Below, in pieces: positions 1 through 12,946 of a stretch of 64,000 bases of DNA. How positions within the stretch are numbered: the stretch's first letter is position 1; each line of letters starts with the position of its first letter. Both the position numbers and the translations under genes were made by a program. The stretch spans positions 29,402,265-29,466,264 of the forward strand of contig JABBOT010000002.1 in assembly GCA_016165875.1 (NCBI GenBank). The letters are read 5' to 3'. The notes beneath the pieces are model-generated. The model made no database searches. It was not told the origin of the DNA and worked only from the letters and a program-made list of their open reading frames with translations. The DNA comes from Acanthopleura granulata (lineage: Eukaryota > Mollusca > Polyplacophora > Chitonida > Chitonidae).

Positions 1-3000
1 ACGCTCATAACAAGTGCAGTGGTTTGTATTTATCATAATGCTGGAATATTTTTCATTTTTTTTAACAATAACTTTTTTTACTACATATCCGCTGACAAAT
101 ATTATTTGATTAGCTGCATAGACTTTCTTGGAACATTGTATTAATATCAGTAGTGATAAATTTGCTTCCAGCTCTCAGACTTATTGAGTCATTACATCAA
201 GATATTGATATTGAGTCATTATTACATCAAGATAATTCAAAGTTGGGGATAGTGTCACCTTGGTTTGGCCGGAACCGTTGTCAGGTAGATTTTCTTCTTT
301 CCTTTTCTCACGACGATGTAGCTCAGAAGTGTTAAACTTTTCCTCACTGTATTCTGTAGTTTAAAACATTTCACAAATATGGTGATAACACTGGCTTGAT
401 GCTAACGTGATAAACATGAAAATGTTTACAAAAATAACATGTTATGTAACCCCAAGTGCGCAAGATAACTTATATTTTGACGTTCCAGCAGTTGTTTTAG
501 GAACATTTAGGTGCAATTGCAGCAGAATACATCTTTAAAAATTTCGGTGTCGTGTGGGATTTATCGTGACCATGAAGTTTAGAACAGATTTGTTCACTAC
601 AACTAAGTGATGATACCCACAAGAGTCCGTGTCATGTCAAGCGCATCCTTTCCATTTTAGGACCTGAATGACCAAAAGGAATTTCAGGGCGGGCATCAGA
701 AAGTTGGGTGGGTGTAGGGCTGGGGTGAGGTGTAAGAGGTCATCGCGCAAATCAACTCATTCACTGATGTCCCGTTGTTGTTGGCTACTTACTGGCTATG
801 GACTCCATCCGTTGTGCCTTTCCCATCCCCACCTGTGCATTTGGTTCCTGCCATTTACTGAAAAATTGTTTAAACAAAGGCGGCTCCCCGTTTTCGGCCA
901 CCTGTGTGACCTTTGTCCAGTTTGGGTAACCACGTATGGCGAGGAAGTCCTTCAAACAAAATGATACATGGTTGAAATTAAAGCAAATAAATCATCAGAT
1001 TAGCACAATTCTGTGAGATCTACACTATGTAATACAGTTGTATGTAAACGTCAAAGTATTTGGAGATAACTAACCCTTTGCCATGGGTCGTTCATGTTAG
1101 GAGACTTGCTAGACACCAGATGAGATGCGGTTCTCGGTGTAATATAGACCGCGGTTATGGAGTGAAACATTCTTGGATGCAAAACAGTTATAATTCGTTA
1201 TTTATTTATTTATTAGAAACAAAATAAATATGCCAAAAAATAAATGCATTTCACTATGGCAGTCTACTGATCAGCGAGTTCACGTTGTATTGGCAGATTC
1301 CCATCAATTCGACAGAGAGTAAATTGATAAGCTGTACCCTTCATTCAGCAGACGTTAGGGGAGCGATTACAAGTGTCTTGCATTTATTAACAAAAGCGAT
1401 AATTACCGTGGCGTTTTTCCATGCAGACTTTTTCTCGTTCTTGGTGCACTGTTTGCCCACCCATACCCAGATTCCACTGGGCCCAGAGTCAAGGATAAAA
1501 CAATCCTAAACAAACAGGTCGAAGTATTAAGAACTGATATTTACACATATGTTCATAGCTCACTCCACCACAGGTTTTATGTTCAGGAAATTTGTCATAA
1601 CTATTTTCTTAGAAGAGACACAAATATACTACAGTATAGAATACAATAATACAAGGAGTATGAACATAATTTTCGCTGCTGACATTTTGCCTTTCAAAGT
1701 TTAGTTTTGTGCACATTTAGAGCTTCTTACTCTTGAATCAAGGTGTTCTTGTGTGAAAGGTTTCTCTGCGATCTCCTGAATTTCTAGTGTGCCGCTAGCA
1801 TCGGAAACCCTACAAATGCATGAAAACATCAGTTTAATCTATACGTTGTATTACACTGTAACAACAGAAGCCGGTGTCTAAAATGTATTTTCTGAATAAA
1901 CAGATAATAGTAAACAGCCGAAACCCAAAAGTTCTTAAACTGTGCTCTGCGGGGTTTACAGCTAGAACAAGCTCTCTAGATATAAATGTACAACTCTGTG
2001 ACATGTATTAACCTGAAAAGTCGGACGTCCTCTTGTGACATCCTCTCAAACTCCCTGTCGTCGCCGCCTTCCTCCGCGGACTGTATCGGACATTTTGAGC
2101 CTAACTCTTTGAAAAACTTTACGTCAGCTTCCCATCTGTCTTCATCTGATTATTTAAGAGGAGAAATATAAGTCAACACGTATTTTCAGGAAAGAAAACA
2201 TCAGCCTGGGTTTGATAATTGGACCCCAAAATCAGTGAGAGAAAAATAATGGTGCTTTTACACTCTAAATTCCTCTTGGTAGGATTGATTGGAAACTATT
2301 CGGAGTACCGATTATTCATGCTGACCAATGTCAGTCTGGTAAAATTTTCCTGCCATGGGTTTTGAACAGTAAGCTCAGATCCAAAAGGTTTTATCTAGAA
2401 TATTTTGTCGTACAACTGAAGTCTTACCACCACTACTGTTACAGTAACTGCTGCACACGTCTATTTCATCCGTGGCAGATCATTCTCTCTCCTACATTTA
2501 AATGTCTGTAAGTAACAGTGAAAACTTTTAAAGTTTTTTGCCCTTCACTGCGCAAGTCCTAATTTATAATACCGCTTTTCAAACTCTCGTATTAAACAGT
2601 GCTTTTTAACTCACCAACAATGTGTATGACGGCTTTCCCACCTCTCTCCTCATCTCGGATACGTCTGGCAACTTCTGTGCCCTAAACAAACAAGTAAATA
2701 AATTATACTTTGATGAATCCCCTTTAAAAAGAGCATACCGATATATCACTAAGATGTTTTTGTCTGATTCACAGGATTGTAAGTCTCCACTTAAAGTTGA
2801 CGTGGCGGGCTGAATTTATGTACATAGTGGTGTTTCAGTGAAACGCAATACTACAACAAAAATATTAGTGTTTCACTGGAAAGCAATACTGGAACGAAAA
2901 GAACAGCCATAGCCCACCTTAATTATGTGTAGATACCAACTGTCTTAACCTGATTCTGGTGAGTGGCCACGTCTCAACCTAATACTCTCGGATAAAGATC

Positions 3001-6000
3001 CATCTGAACTTGATCATCTCTAGTGACCATAAGTCTCAATCTGATTTTCTCTAACACCTGTCTCCTTTTATCCTCTGGTTACCACCTGTTCAATCTTGAT
3101 TCTCTCCAGTAACTAGCCCTTTCACCTCGATTCTCTCTAGTTACCGCCTGTCAAGTCTTGACTCTCACTTGTAACCACCCGTTTTACTCTGGCAGTCTCT
3201 TAAGTAACAATTCCACCGAACTTCACACTCTCTAGTGACTACTCGCTCAATCTTTACTCTCTTTAGTAACCATTTCTTTCGCCTTCATTCTCTCTAGTAA
3301 CCACCTCTCTCAACCTAATCTTTTCTAGTATCCATCTCTTTCATCCTTAGTTTTCTCTAGTAAAACTCTCACCTTCACGTTTTTGAAGTAACCATTTCTC
3401 TTGCCTTGACCTTTTGTGGTGTCCTCTCACTTTAAGCCCCTCAAACTTCTCTTACCTTGATCTTCTCTGTTCTGCTGCTACCCGGGCCGCTCCATACAAA
3501 TATGGTCTGGCCACAGTCCAGTATAAACACATCCCCTTGGTTCAGCGACTCGCAATGACAATCAACCTGCAACACATCACAGCATCTCAAGTCGTGTATT
3601 AAACAAATGCCCAGTCATAACGACTAAAGTGTACTCAACGCCACTTTACCCAGTATTGTATTAGCGAAGAAATTTCTTTCAGCTTGCCACGTACATGTAC
3701 ATATTTGAAATACGTATATCGAACAAGATCCCAGATTTGGCAAGTTCGTTTGGGTTTGGTAATACAACACCTTAGCGCTATATATTCGGTTGTTTAGTAC
3801 AACACGTCGATTTCAGAGAGTCATATTTGGTCGACGACATTACTTGTTTCACACGGATATTGCGTTTGCCCTTGATTTGTAACAGTTTCTTCTCATATTT
3901 TCCTCTCTCCACTTTCTTGAACCCGGACTCCACGCCCCCTTCCAAATATCTGAAGGTAATAATGTTCATTGCAAATCAAGTATTTCATAACAAACTGGCA
4001 AGAGAAAGTATCCTAACATCTCAAAATTCTTGTAGTATTTAGAATACCTTATAATCTATAGATCATCAGAGGGACAAACTATAATCAAACTGGCATAAAA
4101 CGCCATGTCCAGAGATTCACGTAGTGATTCATACATTAATCGTCATTAAATCATTCAAGGTCATTTTTTGTAGGAACACGGCATTTGACATTGTGCCAGT
4201 TAAACTTCTCTAAGTAAATTTATTTCCGGTTTCTTTTGATATCGGTTTTACAGCATTGAGTGAACAACACTATCACTGGCACTGTAGGAAATCTTTATAA
4301 GATAAACTTTGATAACTGTACATATAAACTAGTAGGCTGTGAGATGCAAGTACAGAGACATTGTGCTTAAACTGCAATACCTGTAATAATTGAATTAAAA
4401 TTACGTGAGAACTACATTAAAGGTGTACGTCAACACTTTGATAACTGTAATTTTGACTGGAGAATGTATTTTAAAAGTGGTTTAATGGTCTAAACATCGG
4501 GAACTGTAGAACTTGAATGAACGGTAACCAGAATATGAAAGAATATTGGTTTACGAAATATGAGAAAACTGTTCCCAGAATATGAGAAAGATAAGAGATA
4601 AGCCATATCATCCAAGACCTCCTACCTGACACCTTTCTTGAAATATGATAAAAATAGCTTTGATTCATGCTCTTGAACCTGTAATTATAACAGAAAAGAT
4701 AAGCAGAAAATCCATACAAACAATAACGAATCAACATAACATTTCAAGCAAGACTTTTACAGCATTTGTCCTAGATCCCAGGGAAGAAGTGATTTCATAC
4801 AATGGCTATATGGAGATTGTCAAGTCATCATATAATTAGGCTGGTTATCTTGGAATGTGTCTCGGTCCACCACTGTATGATCGTTACTTACTTCTCTGTG
4901 TTGTACAGGCCCACCTCCCAAGGAGTCATCCAATTCTACCGTCTTGTAAGCAGCCACACCTTGTTCATCCTACCCGACAAAGAGGAGCAGAATGTTCTAA
5001 TACAAATCTAACAGAGAGTAAAACCAGAGCACGACAGTATGATAGATGCCAAATGATCAAACATAACCCATGAAATACGACCTCCTGTCAATTTACATGT
5101 ACCTCAGTTAAGGTGGAAGCAAATGGTCCAGTGTTATTTCGCAGACATAACACAGATAGAGAAACGAAGGTGAGTTTTTTTCTCATGATTAAGTTTCTTT
5201 GTTTATCCAATTTACTTACATGTATACCACGACGGTCATGTCGTGTTTTTTTGGCGGAGCATGTGAACGACGTATAAGCATTTAAATTTATTCAGCGCGT
5301 CTGGTACACATTAACAGAAAGAAATCAATACCTGTGATGTGTTTTTCCCCAGCCAGAAATGAATATCCCACTGCAACTTGTCCGATCCAGGGACTTTCTT
5401 TGTCTGAGTAAAAAGGTCAGTTCGAGTATATCAGTTAAAGGCAAAGGAACGCGTTTTCTGTTTAAATGTCATGAAGTATTTTATCAGTTTCAGTCATCTT
5501 CAGTGGGTAATGGAAAACATTCGTATATTATATCAGATAAAGTTACCATGCATAGACATGCATTGTGTGCAGTAAACACTGACAAATACAGCATGTCTCA
5601 ACACACATACCAAGAGCCGTTGTATAAGACGATCGGTTCTAGGTATAAAGCCAATACATACTTGCATTTGAAATCAAAACCTCTAAGGCTTATGATAAAG
5701 GTCTTGCGTACATGATGAATGGAAGGTATATATGTTCCTACATACAATATGATTGCATAATCTCATACAATACGCTCAGTTTGTTGCCAGAATTCGTCAT
5801 AAACTTTCCGATAGAATTCTAGGCTTGCAAAAACATATCATTGTTAGTAATTTATTTGGCTGTTGTTTATGCCATACTCAAGCATCTTTAACGTGTACAC
5901 TGGCGACGAGTTATTTAAATGAAGGAACCGGAGTGGCAAAAGTTTTTATTTTATTTATTTTGTTATTTGGTGTTTTACGCCTTACTCAAGAATATTTCAA

Positions 6001-7824
6001 TTATACGACGGCGGCCAGCATTATGGTGGGAGGAAACCGGGCAGATCCCGGAGGAAACCCACGACCATCCGCAGGTTGCTGGCAGACCTTTCCACTCACG
6101 GCCGGAGAGGAAGCCAGCATGAGCTGGTCTTGAACTCACAGCGACCGCATTGGTGAGAGGTGGCCAAAGTGAACTACCATCTTATATTACTCAGGAACTT
6201 TCACACGAGGCTTTTCCACAAGACTTCATGTAAAGCGACAAAAGAGGCGGCCGTCGACCGCTTTTTGCCATTAGCACCCGAGAAAATGGAGATAGGGCAA
6301 TTTCCAGTTCGAGTAGAGAATTGCATTTACGTCTCGTACTTCAAACACTGTTAACGTTGTTTTGTGTACCAGTTTGTATGTGTACATACTTACATGTAGA
6401 AGAATGTAGGAATCTCCCGAATAGAAGTCACCATAAGTTTTTGGATCTTGCGGCACAACTTTGAGTTTCTGTTGAAGAAAGACGTTAAACACGTTTGTGA
6501 ATGTAAATATTGCACCTCATGAAAGCCTAATGATGGAAGTTCTTCCCATTGGTTAGGTGTGTTGAATAAGTATTCATTCAAATTTGAAGCTATCAGTAAG
6601 GTGAACTTTTAATATGCACCATTTGCAAGGAAAAGCTGAACCGGTGATTACGTTTTATTTCCATATTGGTAATATTTCGGCCAGGAAAGAATATAGGCTT
6701 ACAGATGGCAAAAGATCGCCATGACTTCAGCTTTGTCATTTGGCTTTACTTTAGGTGTTTGCAATTATCCATGAGCCTAAGCCACAGAAAGAGGCGCTCA
6801 TACATACTCTGGTTACAGGGTTGCTCGTCGCTGGCAGAATAACCTTCGCATTAACGTCGTGACCTGGTTAAGCCCTCGTCGTTTACAGTGAACGGTTCTA
6901 TGATTCATATGGCAAGGTGTTTTGTTTTTATGTTATTGTACATTTTTTGAATACCGCTCACGTGTGCGGTTGGCAACACCTGTTCAATGTAACCAGTGAA
7001 TATGACCTCACCTGCTGTGGTTTGGGCTATTTAGGTCGGTGCTATCTAAACAGTCGACAGCTATGCTACCAATACCCACAAACAATGAAAACTTCGACGC
7101 GATAGACAGTGCCATCAAAAAAGGAAGGTTAGGAAGTCAAAATCAGCTTTTTTTTTTCTTTTTCCACGAATCGTTTTATGATTCTTTGGAACGGACGAGT
7201 TTTCAGAAAAGAATGATAATGTTTCCCTGCCTGCTGTGATTAACTGCATCAGAACAGTTCAACTATAAATCAAGCCGGAGCAAATACGCTGAGATCTGAC
7301 AAAGATACCCTGTTTGTCGTATCGATCATGGTGCGACCTCCGTGGGGAATTCGTGCTAGACTTGTCAGCCATAAGGCGACAGAAGGTTGTAGGTCATGGT
7401 TTGAAACTGTGTTCTGCCATTACACAACGAACAACAACGAAAAAACGTACTGTGTTTAATGTGGAAGTAATACCTTACGCACGAGTTCGTGTGAAAAAGG
7501 TTTAATTCGGCTATTTTGCAAATGCTGACAGATTGAGTTTGACGTCATTTTGTCAGGCAAATCAGAAATGTGACTTTGTTACATGAAGCGTAAACGAGTA
7601 ATTTAGACTATTTCATAATTCGTTGTTTGTAATGTTATGTGATGTTTTGTAATGTTAAGTAAATATCAACAATAGATACCGTCTTTCTCACAAAAATACC
7701 GAAACCTTACCTCAATTCTCCAGATTTCCAGGCCTGGTGATTGGCCAACACCAATGAACGCAGGATCAACAGCTGTCATTGTCAAAACAGAAAAAAGCAC
7801 GCACAGAATGACTGTCTGCAGCAC
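1..7824 (-). CDS. gelsolin/villin-family actin-modulating protein, partial (13 exons; 3' end outside window)
   Basis: This is a Ca2+-regulated actin-severing/capping protein family. Minus-strand coding exons in transcript order are 7779(or 7824)-7711, 6468-6394, 5403-5332, 4969-4892, 4678-4626, 3949-3844, 3566-3456, 2681-2615, 2145-2013, 1809-1731, 1505-1407, 949-793 and 353-259. All have AG/GT borders and every junction keeps phase, giving 398 codons from the internal ATG. Recognisable motifs in order: [36 protein letters not shown] then [46 protein letters not shown] (basic, PIP2-binding-like); [21 protein letters not shown] (G2); [10 protein letters not shown] and [18 protein letters not shown] (G3); [18 protein letters not shown]; then [11 protein letters not shown], which opens G4. 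A fourth repeat suggests a full-length 4-6 repeat protein rather than a three-repeat severin. The next exon lies left of base 1. Family is very sure; gelsolin versus villin subfamily is open. Confidence 0.95.
2942..3450. repeat. degenerate tandem repeat (about 40-bp unit) in gelsolin-like intron
   Basis: About a dozen diverged units share a 'ttctctctagtaaccacc' core plus a pyrimidine-rich spacer. They fill the intron between the exons at 3566-3456 and 2681-2615. The unit runs about 36-42 bp and copies differ by many substitutions, so the array is old. Confidence 0.75.
5011..5112 (+). repeat. dispersed repeat X, copy 1
   Basis: The segment starts at GAGAGTAAAACCAGAGCA and ends near 'cctcagttaagg'. 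The same two blocks recur at about 47307-47412 and 50829-50930, and the right half recurs at 45490-45590. It lies in a gelsolin-like intron (4970-5331). No coding capacity is seen. Confidence 0.65.
5944..6159 (-). mobile_element. tRNA-derived SINE (5'-truncated), family A
   Basis: The element reads on the minus strand. Its A/T-rich tail is at the left (5944-5965), followed by the conserved body with 'gtgggaggaaaccggg' and a partial tRNA-like head at the right. Imperfect TSDs flank it: GTGGCAAAAGT at 5933-5943 and GTGGCCAAAGT at 6160-6170. It lies in the second intron found for the gelsolin-like gene. The 126-codon open frame across it (5753-6133) is SINE sequence, not a gene. Confidence 0.85.
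7711..7824 (-). CDS. gelsolin-like gene, first recognised coding exon with signal-like N-terminus
   Basis: The exon ends at GLEIWRIE followed by donor GTAAGG (7710-7705). An in-frame ATG at 7779-7777 would give [13 protein letters not shown], a normal cytoplasmic-type start. The open frame continues upstream as [15 protein letters not shown] back to 7824, directly after a TTAG that could be a 3' splice site. That upstream stretch looks like a signal-peptide core. The choice is therefore between a cytoplasmic form starting at 7779 and a secreted form whose Met comes from an unidentified upstream exon. Confidence 0.8.
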
Positions 7825-9139
7825 CTAACTGTCTTACAAGGGCGATGGAATTTCCAAAATCGCTACCGGTGCTCTTTTGCCTCCTGTCGCTATATTTTCC
7901 ACCGATCTACAGCTAACTAAGCCCCGATGTGGACCGTCTCTCTACAGTTATTGCCTACAGCGTGGTCTGTTACCACTATAGCAGTTGTCACCTTTTCGAA
8001 TGATGACGGCCGATTTGGGCCGTGCTGAAACCTGGGATAGCTGTACTTATTGAATATCGATCCTTACTTTCACTTTACCTGCGAGGGTCCATAGTGGTGG
8101 GTGGTAACAACAGGCGTGTCAGCAAACGCAACAGCAGACATGACATGACAGTATGCATGCTTAATTAACATTAATGTAAACTGTATCACTCGTGGGCTTC
8201 AAAAGTTTCTTCGTTTTTAGAAATCCTCGTCTTTTGGAAATAACTAGTCCGAGTAAAGCTGTCATTTAAAGCGACTTGCTGCCGAGGAGTTATTATGTTT
8301 AATGCAGCTGTTACCTCTCTGCAATTAGTATTGATGTGAAGCAAACCCATGCATCTGTGAATATTAATGTTATTGTGTATTGGACTCGCATAACTGGTAA
8401 CAACAAAAAAGTCTGAAAAAAAAGGCTGTATTTTAAACGGACAGCACGATAAAAAAATACTAAAAATGAGTTCCGGTTGCGTACTTTTGAATGTTTACAT
8501 CACCTCTTGCTGAATGACAGTAAATATGAAAATTAAGGTTTTAATATGCATTGTCATTTGAAAATGAATAGATAGGCGTTACGTGAAATGTGCAAGATCA
8601 GGAATAATTTGGTATATTGGAATTTCATATACTTAAAACTTTAATATAATTTTTGTAGATCGAGCTTAATAACTTGGAAAATAGATATAGGGTAAAACAT
8701 CTGGTTAGATTAGCAAAATTTTGCCGTACCAATAGAACAAAGTCCTTCAGTGTGAAACAGAGAAAAATCGAGTGAAGCGATGCCTTCGGGCTTATTTCCA
8801 TTTCTACTGCTGTCTTTAGCAATTCATTCCCGACCACTGTCGGAATTATCGAATGTACATCGAATGAATTGATTCTACGTAATGAAAATAACTTTAGATA
8901 GTAAATGAGATACATGAACATGTCTGCACCAGCAATAACATGTGAAAGCTATGTCATAGCATGACAGATTATAGAGAATGAAATTTAATGTGAATGAGGA
9001 GTGATATGAAAATCACATATCAAGGGTCGATAATACACAAATGATATTATGGGAGAAAATTATTAATATTTTATGTATGGTTATATACGCCGAGTTTAAG
9101 ATCTCCACAAAAGGAAAAGCATATCACTAAATATAACAG
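7825..9139. other. intergenic/5' flank of gelsolin-like gene; no gene recognised
   Basis: This should hold the promoter and any upstream non-coding or Met exon of the minus-strand gelsolin-like gene. A minus-strand ATG near 8093 followed by GTAAAG has the wrong phase to join the first recognised exon. The rest is AT-rich, and its open frames (for example 8921-8625 minus) look like chance. Confidence 0.4.
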
Positions 9140-9243
9140 TTTATTTTTTATTTATCTATTTGATTGGTCTCTTACACCGTATTCAAGATTTATTCACTTA
9201 TACGACAGCGGCCAGCATTATGGTGGGAGGAAACCGGGACGGT
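9140..9243 (-). mobile_element. SINE family A 3'-end fragment
   Basis: The fragment holds the tail (T/A-rich at the left), 'cactta tacgac' region and 'ggtgggaggaaaccggg' body, and stops at about 9240. It faces the next fragment, making an inverted pair around an A-rich spacer. Confidence 0.75.
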
Positions 9244-9295
9244 AACTGAATGGCAAAAAAAAAAAGAAAAAAAAAAAGGCTGTATTAAGTGTTGG

Positions 9296-9395
9296 GTCCT
9301 CCAAACGTTTGGATAGCCGTGGGTTTCTTCCGCCATCGCATAAGTCAAATATTCTTGAGTACGGCGTAAAACACCAATGAAATAAATAAATAAAT
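9296..9395 (+). mobile_element. 5'-truncated SINE family A with perfect TSD
   Basis: A 100-bp plus-strand copy ends in (AAATA)n. It is flanked by identical 12-bp TSDs, ATTAAGTGTTGG, at 9284-9295 and 9396-9407. The perfect duplication points to a fairly recent insertion. Confidence 0.85.
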
Positions 9396-10372
9396 ATTAA
9401 GTGTTGGAGAATAGGGTAGCTAAGTTCGCTGAAGTCAAGACCCATCATCATACCGTAGTTACGACATCGAATACCGGAGATACAGTAAGTCATCTCATAC
9501 AGACCTGTAAACGTACACTCAGATATTGTACATACCTACAGGAAATATACAGACTTGCTAAACCGACCGTGTGACCTTGCGGATGAGAGGCACGATCCGT
9601 TACCACTAGTACAAACAGTGGAGAAAGCAAACTTCTCTGTGTGTTAATGTCAACCTTATTGTTACACGGTTCATTTTAAGAAATAAGAGAGAATGTTAAT
9701 GTTTAAAGTATCTGCAGATTAAAAAAAATACAGGCAGTCATCAAAACTAAGCAAATAACGTCAAAGTTGGACATTTTAAAACTGCATCTTTCACCAATAA
9801 TCGATCATCTAGTTAGTGCTTTAAATACTCTTAATAGCTTCGTGTTTCTGACTTGACAGACGGGTCGACTTCATACGCTTTGTTGTGTACCAAATCTACA
9901 CAGTTGACTAAGACATTGGAAATCTTGACAAAATCACCTATTAAAGGGGTAAAGTAAAAAACCGTTTGTACTTTATCTGCTTCCCAGGGAGAAGTCGCAT
10001 ATTTGGCGAGCAATCTTCTGTGTACACAATACAAGATATATATTCTGAAAAGTATCGATGATTTTGACATTGAATTTCTCGGTTTCCTGCAGCGAATAGT
10101 AATTCTGTTACTTTATTCGCCCAAAGATGCTGTGGGTTATATTTCTGGTCGTCACCGCGTTCCTCTCCAGCTCCAATGGCTGATCCCGTCTCTGCCCGTG
10201 CCGACGAGAGATCGAAAACGTCACCGAGCACCTTGTCTTTTTGAGTGACATGAAAGAAAAATCTCCCATCTGTCGCTCGTTATGAAGAACATGACAAGAA
10301 ACTTGTGTTATTTCTTACAGATGAGCAAAGAATGGCACACGCAAGGTTCAGCCAATAAAGCCTGCGACCTGT

Positions 10373-10800
10373 GAACGTCAAGAAATGTGCGGCTGATACA
10401 TAGATTTTTGTGGCTCTCTCGTGAACACAGGAAACATAACAGAAGGATAGATTTCTATGCTCACCTGGTAAAGGTTAAGAAATGTATGGTTGAGATACAG
10501 ATTGTTATCTTGTTCCAACATTGAAATCATATCAAAAGGATACATATTAAGCTTAGAGTTCCAGTCTAGCTCTGCCCGGTTTCCTCTCACCATGTTGCTG
10601 ACTACCATCGTATATGTGAACTATTCTTGAGTAAGGTGTTAAAATTCCAATCAAATAAATCCTCCTGAAAGGTTAAGTAGTGTATCCCTGATTTCTATGC
10701 CAATCTAGTAAAACTAAAGAAATGCCTGGCTGAGTTATAGATTTCTCTCTATATATTCTTCTACCATTAGACATAAAAATAAATCAGAAGTTTAGGTTTA
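10373..10800 (+). repeat. short tandem repeats in lectin pseudogene intron 3
   Basis: Degenerate units of about 60 bp contain 'gttaagaaatgtatggctga' and 'tagatttctatgct'-like blocks. The same array occupies intron 3 of the intact gene (19254-19600), so it predates the duplication. Confidence 0.65.
10570..10661 (+). mobile_element. SINE family A 3'-end fragment inside lectin pseudogene
   Basis: The fragment carries 'gctctgcccggtttcctc', a 'cttgagtaaggtgttaaaat' tail motif and a short AAATA end. It is absent from the intact sister intron, so it inserted after the lectin duplication or was lost from the sister. Confidence 0.7.
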
Positions 10801-12946
10801 TGTGCGATTCCCTGTATCCAGCAGTACACACTATATATGTTTAAAGTAAACCGAAAGCAGCAGAATGATATTGAAAGTACATTTACGCCCAAGAATTTTC
10901 CATTGATACGGTGGCGACCGATTTAATGGTTAATGAGAATCCTTAGTAAACCACTGACCTTTGGCAAGCGACTGTGTCGTATGTGATATCGTGTTTTGGA
11001 AATGCTGCCTCCAACGAACTTTATGTAAGGCTACACAAGAGACTGCTTCTCGTACTCAGGAACATTTAAAGGAAGGGAATCTTGAATTGGATTCAACGCC
11101 TCGTGTGACCCAATGATTGGCTATTAATAACTTTAAAGTATGTTGCCATGACCAACACTAAACACGTTTAAAATCAGCTGTTAAGCACTGTATATTGCCA
11201 GTTGTTCTGGTACGTAGGCCATTTGACGGATTCATTAATGTTCTGCAGCATTAATGTGGATTATATCACTTGGCGTGACTAGCCCAAAAGCGTGATAGTG
11301 TTGGCAAAGAAAAGGGAGGTAACTCTTTAAGCCACAAGACTTTGTCGTCATTGGTGATTATTCATATCTTTTTCTGTATATTTGTGTTGAATAATCGGTC
11401 TTTACGGCATTCAAGATTATTTGTGGAGAATACTAGAAAGAACCAAGCGAAAGCTACAGTCCTTGGCCATGACCAAAGTCAATTTCTTGATGTAAAGCTC
11501 GGCTCCATCAATCGGAAAAATATTACAACTTAAATGATCGGAGTAAGAGATTTCATTATGTTGGAGTGTAGTAGATCAATCTAAGGGTCAAATTCAACAT
11601 TCATGTGTCATTCATAAGCCAAGATTGGGCGTTTGTTACATCATATTATGTAATAATGCTCGAGTAATGTAACGCTGTAACACAATAAAAAATCAGGGTT
11701 GTAATACAATTTGCAGAGTGACGTAACCAGTCTACGACTACTGTAATAAGAATCTCCGTGTAATGTAACAACATGCATTATAACAGGTATATGCATTACT
11801 CTGTGCTTATTCATGTGTCTGAGAGAATGTCTCATAGTTATTGCGAATAAGGCACGGTACAGTGCCCGACGGAATCCTCAGACCCTCGGTAAGATACTTT
11901 CGGACACTGTAAACGCGCAGGTGTGCGCATCGAAAGCAGTCCATTTCAATATTACTGTAGTCGTATCACAGAGAATGTGTTGATTAAAATCAGCTCCGAC
12001 GTTGTATTGTCTGTCTGTACTTTACTCGGCGAGTTACATAACACGGAAATTACATAACACGGTGTAACAGCGGTTCAATTCGACAATCGCAAGGTCCTTT
12101 CTCGAAACAAACTATAACGCCAGTTCCCAAAGGAACAGAAGCCTAGCCTCACTGTACATGTATTTTGAATTTACTTTATTCATTCTTAAATAAATGGAGA
12201 AGTAACACGCTGTAACCAAAACACTTACGCAAGTTTACTTTTCTAAAGTGTAAGCCGTTTCACTTTTTTATAGCTTCCGTTCGTGGCAGAACGACCAACG
12301 ATTGGGTTGGCATCCGGGAAGAAAACAAATGGGCAGTGGAAATGGACAGCAACTGGTGGCCCAATATTTTCGGATATCACATGGTCCGTTGACGGACGAA
12401 ATGGTCAGACATGCGTAGGACTTTGACCGAAAACTGCTGACAACATTTCCGACGCCTACTGTTCAAGATATGAGCGACAGTATATTTGTGAAATTTGATA
12501 GTAACTGATCATGTAACAAGTGCTGACTTCACCCGTTGGAAATCTTGATGACGTGTCTTACGTAGATTTACGTACGTAACACTGATACTAAAAAATCAGT
12601 ATATGTATTCCTCAGAAGGAAAAGCTGTGTTCGTGTTTTGAATTTAAAAGGTAGTTATCTTCTTTGCTATCCGCTTTCCATGCAGACACAGTGTTGCTAC
12701 ACTCTTATTGGCTGTTTTTGAGTGATAATTGGAGCCACAAAGGCAGCAAAAGCATGAAAAGTCTTATCAAAAATGTTGCTGTTTTTCACATTTTCTAATG
12801 TTGAAGCTCAAGCGTCAGTAATAGCACAAGTTTCCATTCCGGATCGAAAGTGCTCTCAGACCACAAATGTGAAATTCCAAGCATTTTAAAACTGTGACAT
12901 GGACAACAAGCTCAACAGCAGCAAGTCTTAGAAAAAGTGAAATGGT

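Larger units (their letters stand above)
9568..12890 (+). pseudogene. duplicated C-type lectin gene, decayed copy
   Basis: This is a sister of the intact lectin gene at 17783-20108, with homology running from the promoter (about 9568 matches 17178) to beyond the stop (about 12890 matches 20530). The exon 1 homologue starts with ATG at 10127 and encodes MLWVIFLVVTAFLSSSNG, then TGA at 10181-10183 where the intact gene has TGC. At about 10301-10305 the exon 1 sequence runs straight into exon 3 sequence ('gtgttatttcttacagatgagcaaag'). Exon 1's end, exon 2 and the start of exon 3 are therefore deleted, and exon 3 is cut again at about 10370. The exon 4 homologue is 12274-12498; it is 1 nt longer than its sister, has an in-frame TGA, and carries GRN where the intact copy has the sugar-binding EPN. 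It cannot make a lectin. Confidence 0.9.

Noticed and set aside
668..964. 98-codon plus-strand ORF
   Set aside because: It lies antisense over the gelsolin-like exon 793-949, whose minus-strand reading has clear family motifs and splice sites.
1285..1509. 74-codon plus-strand ORF
   Set aside because: Antisense shadow of gelsolin-like exon 1407-1505.
2942..3450. CRISPR-like array
   Set aside because: Units are diverged tandem copies without unique spacers, in an animal intron.
5753..6133. 126-codon plus-strand ORF
   Set aside because: Its right half is SINE sequence with TSDs; no protein family.
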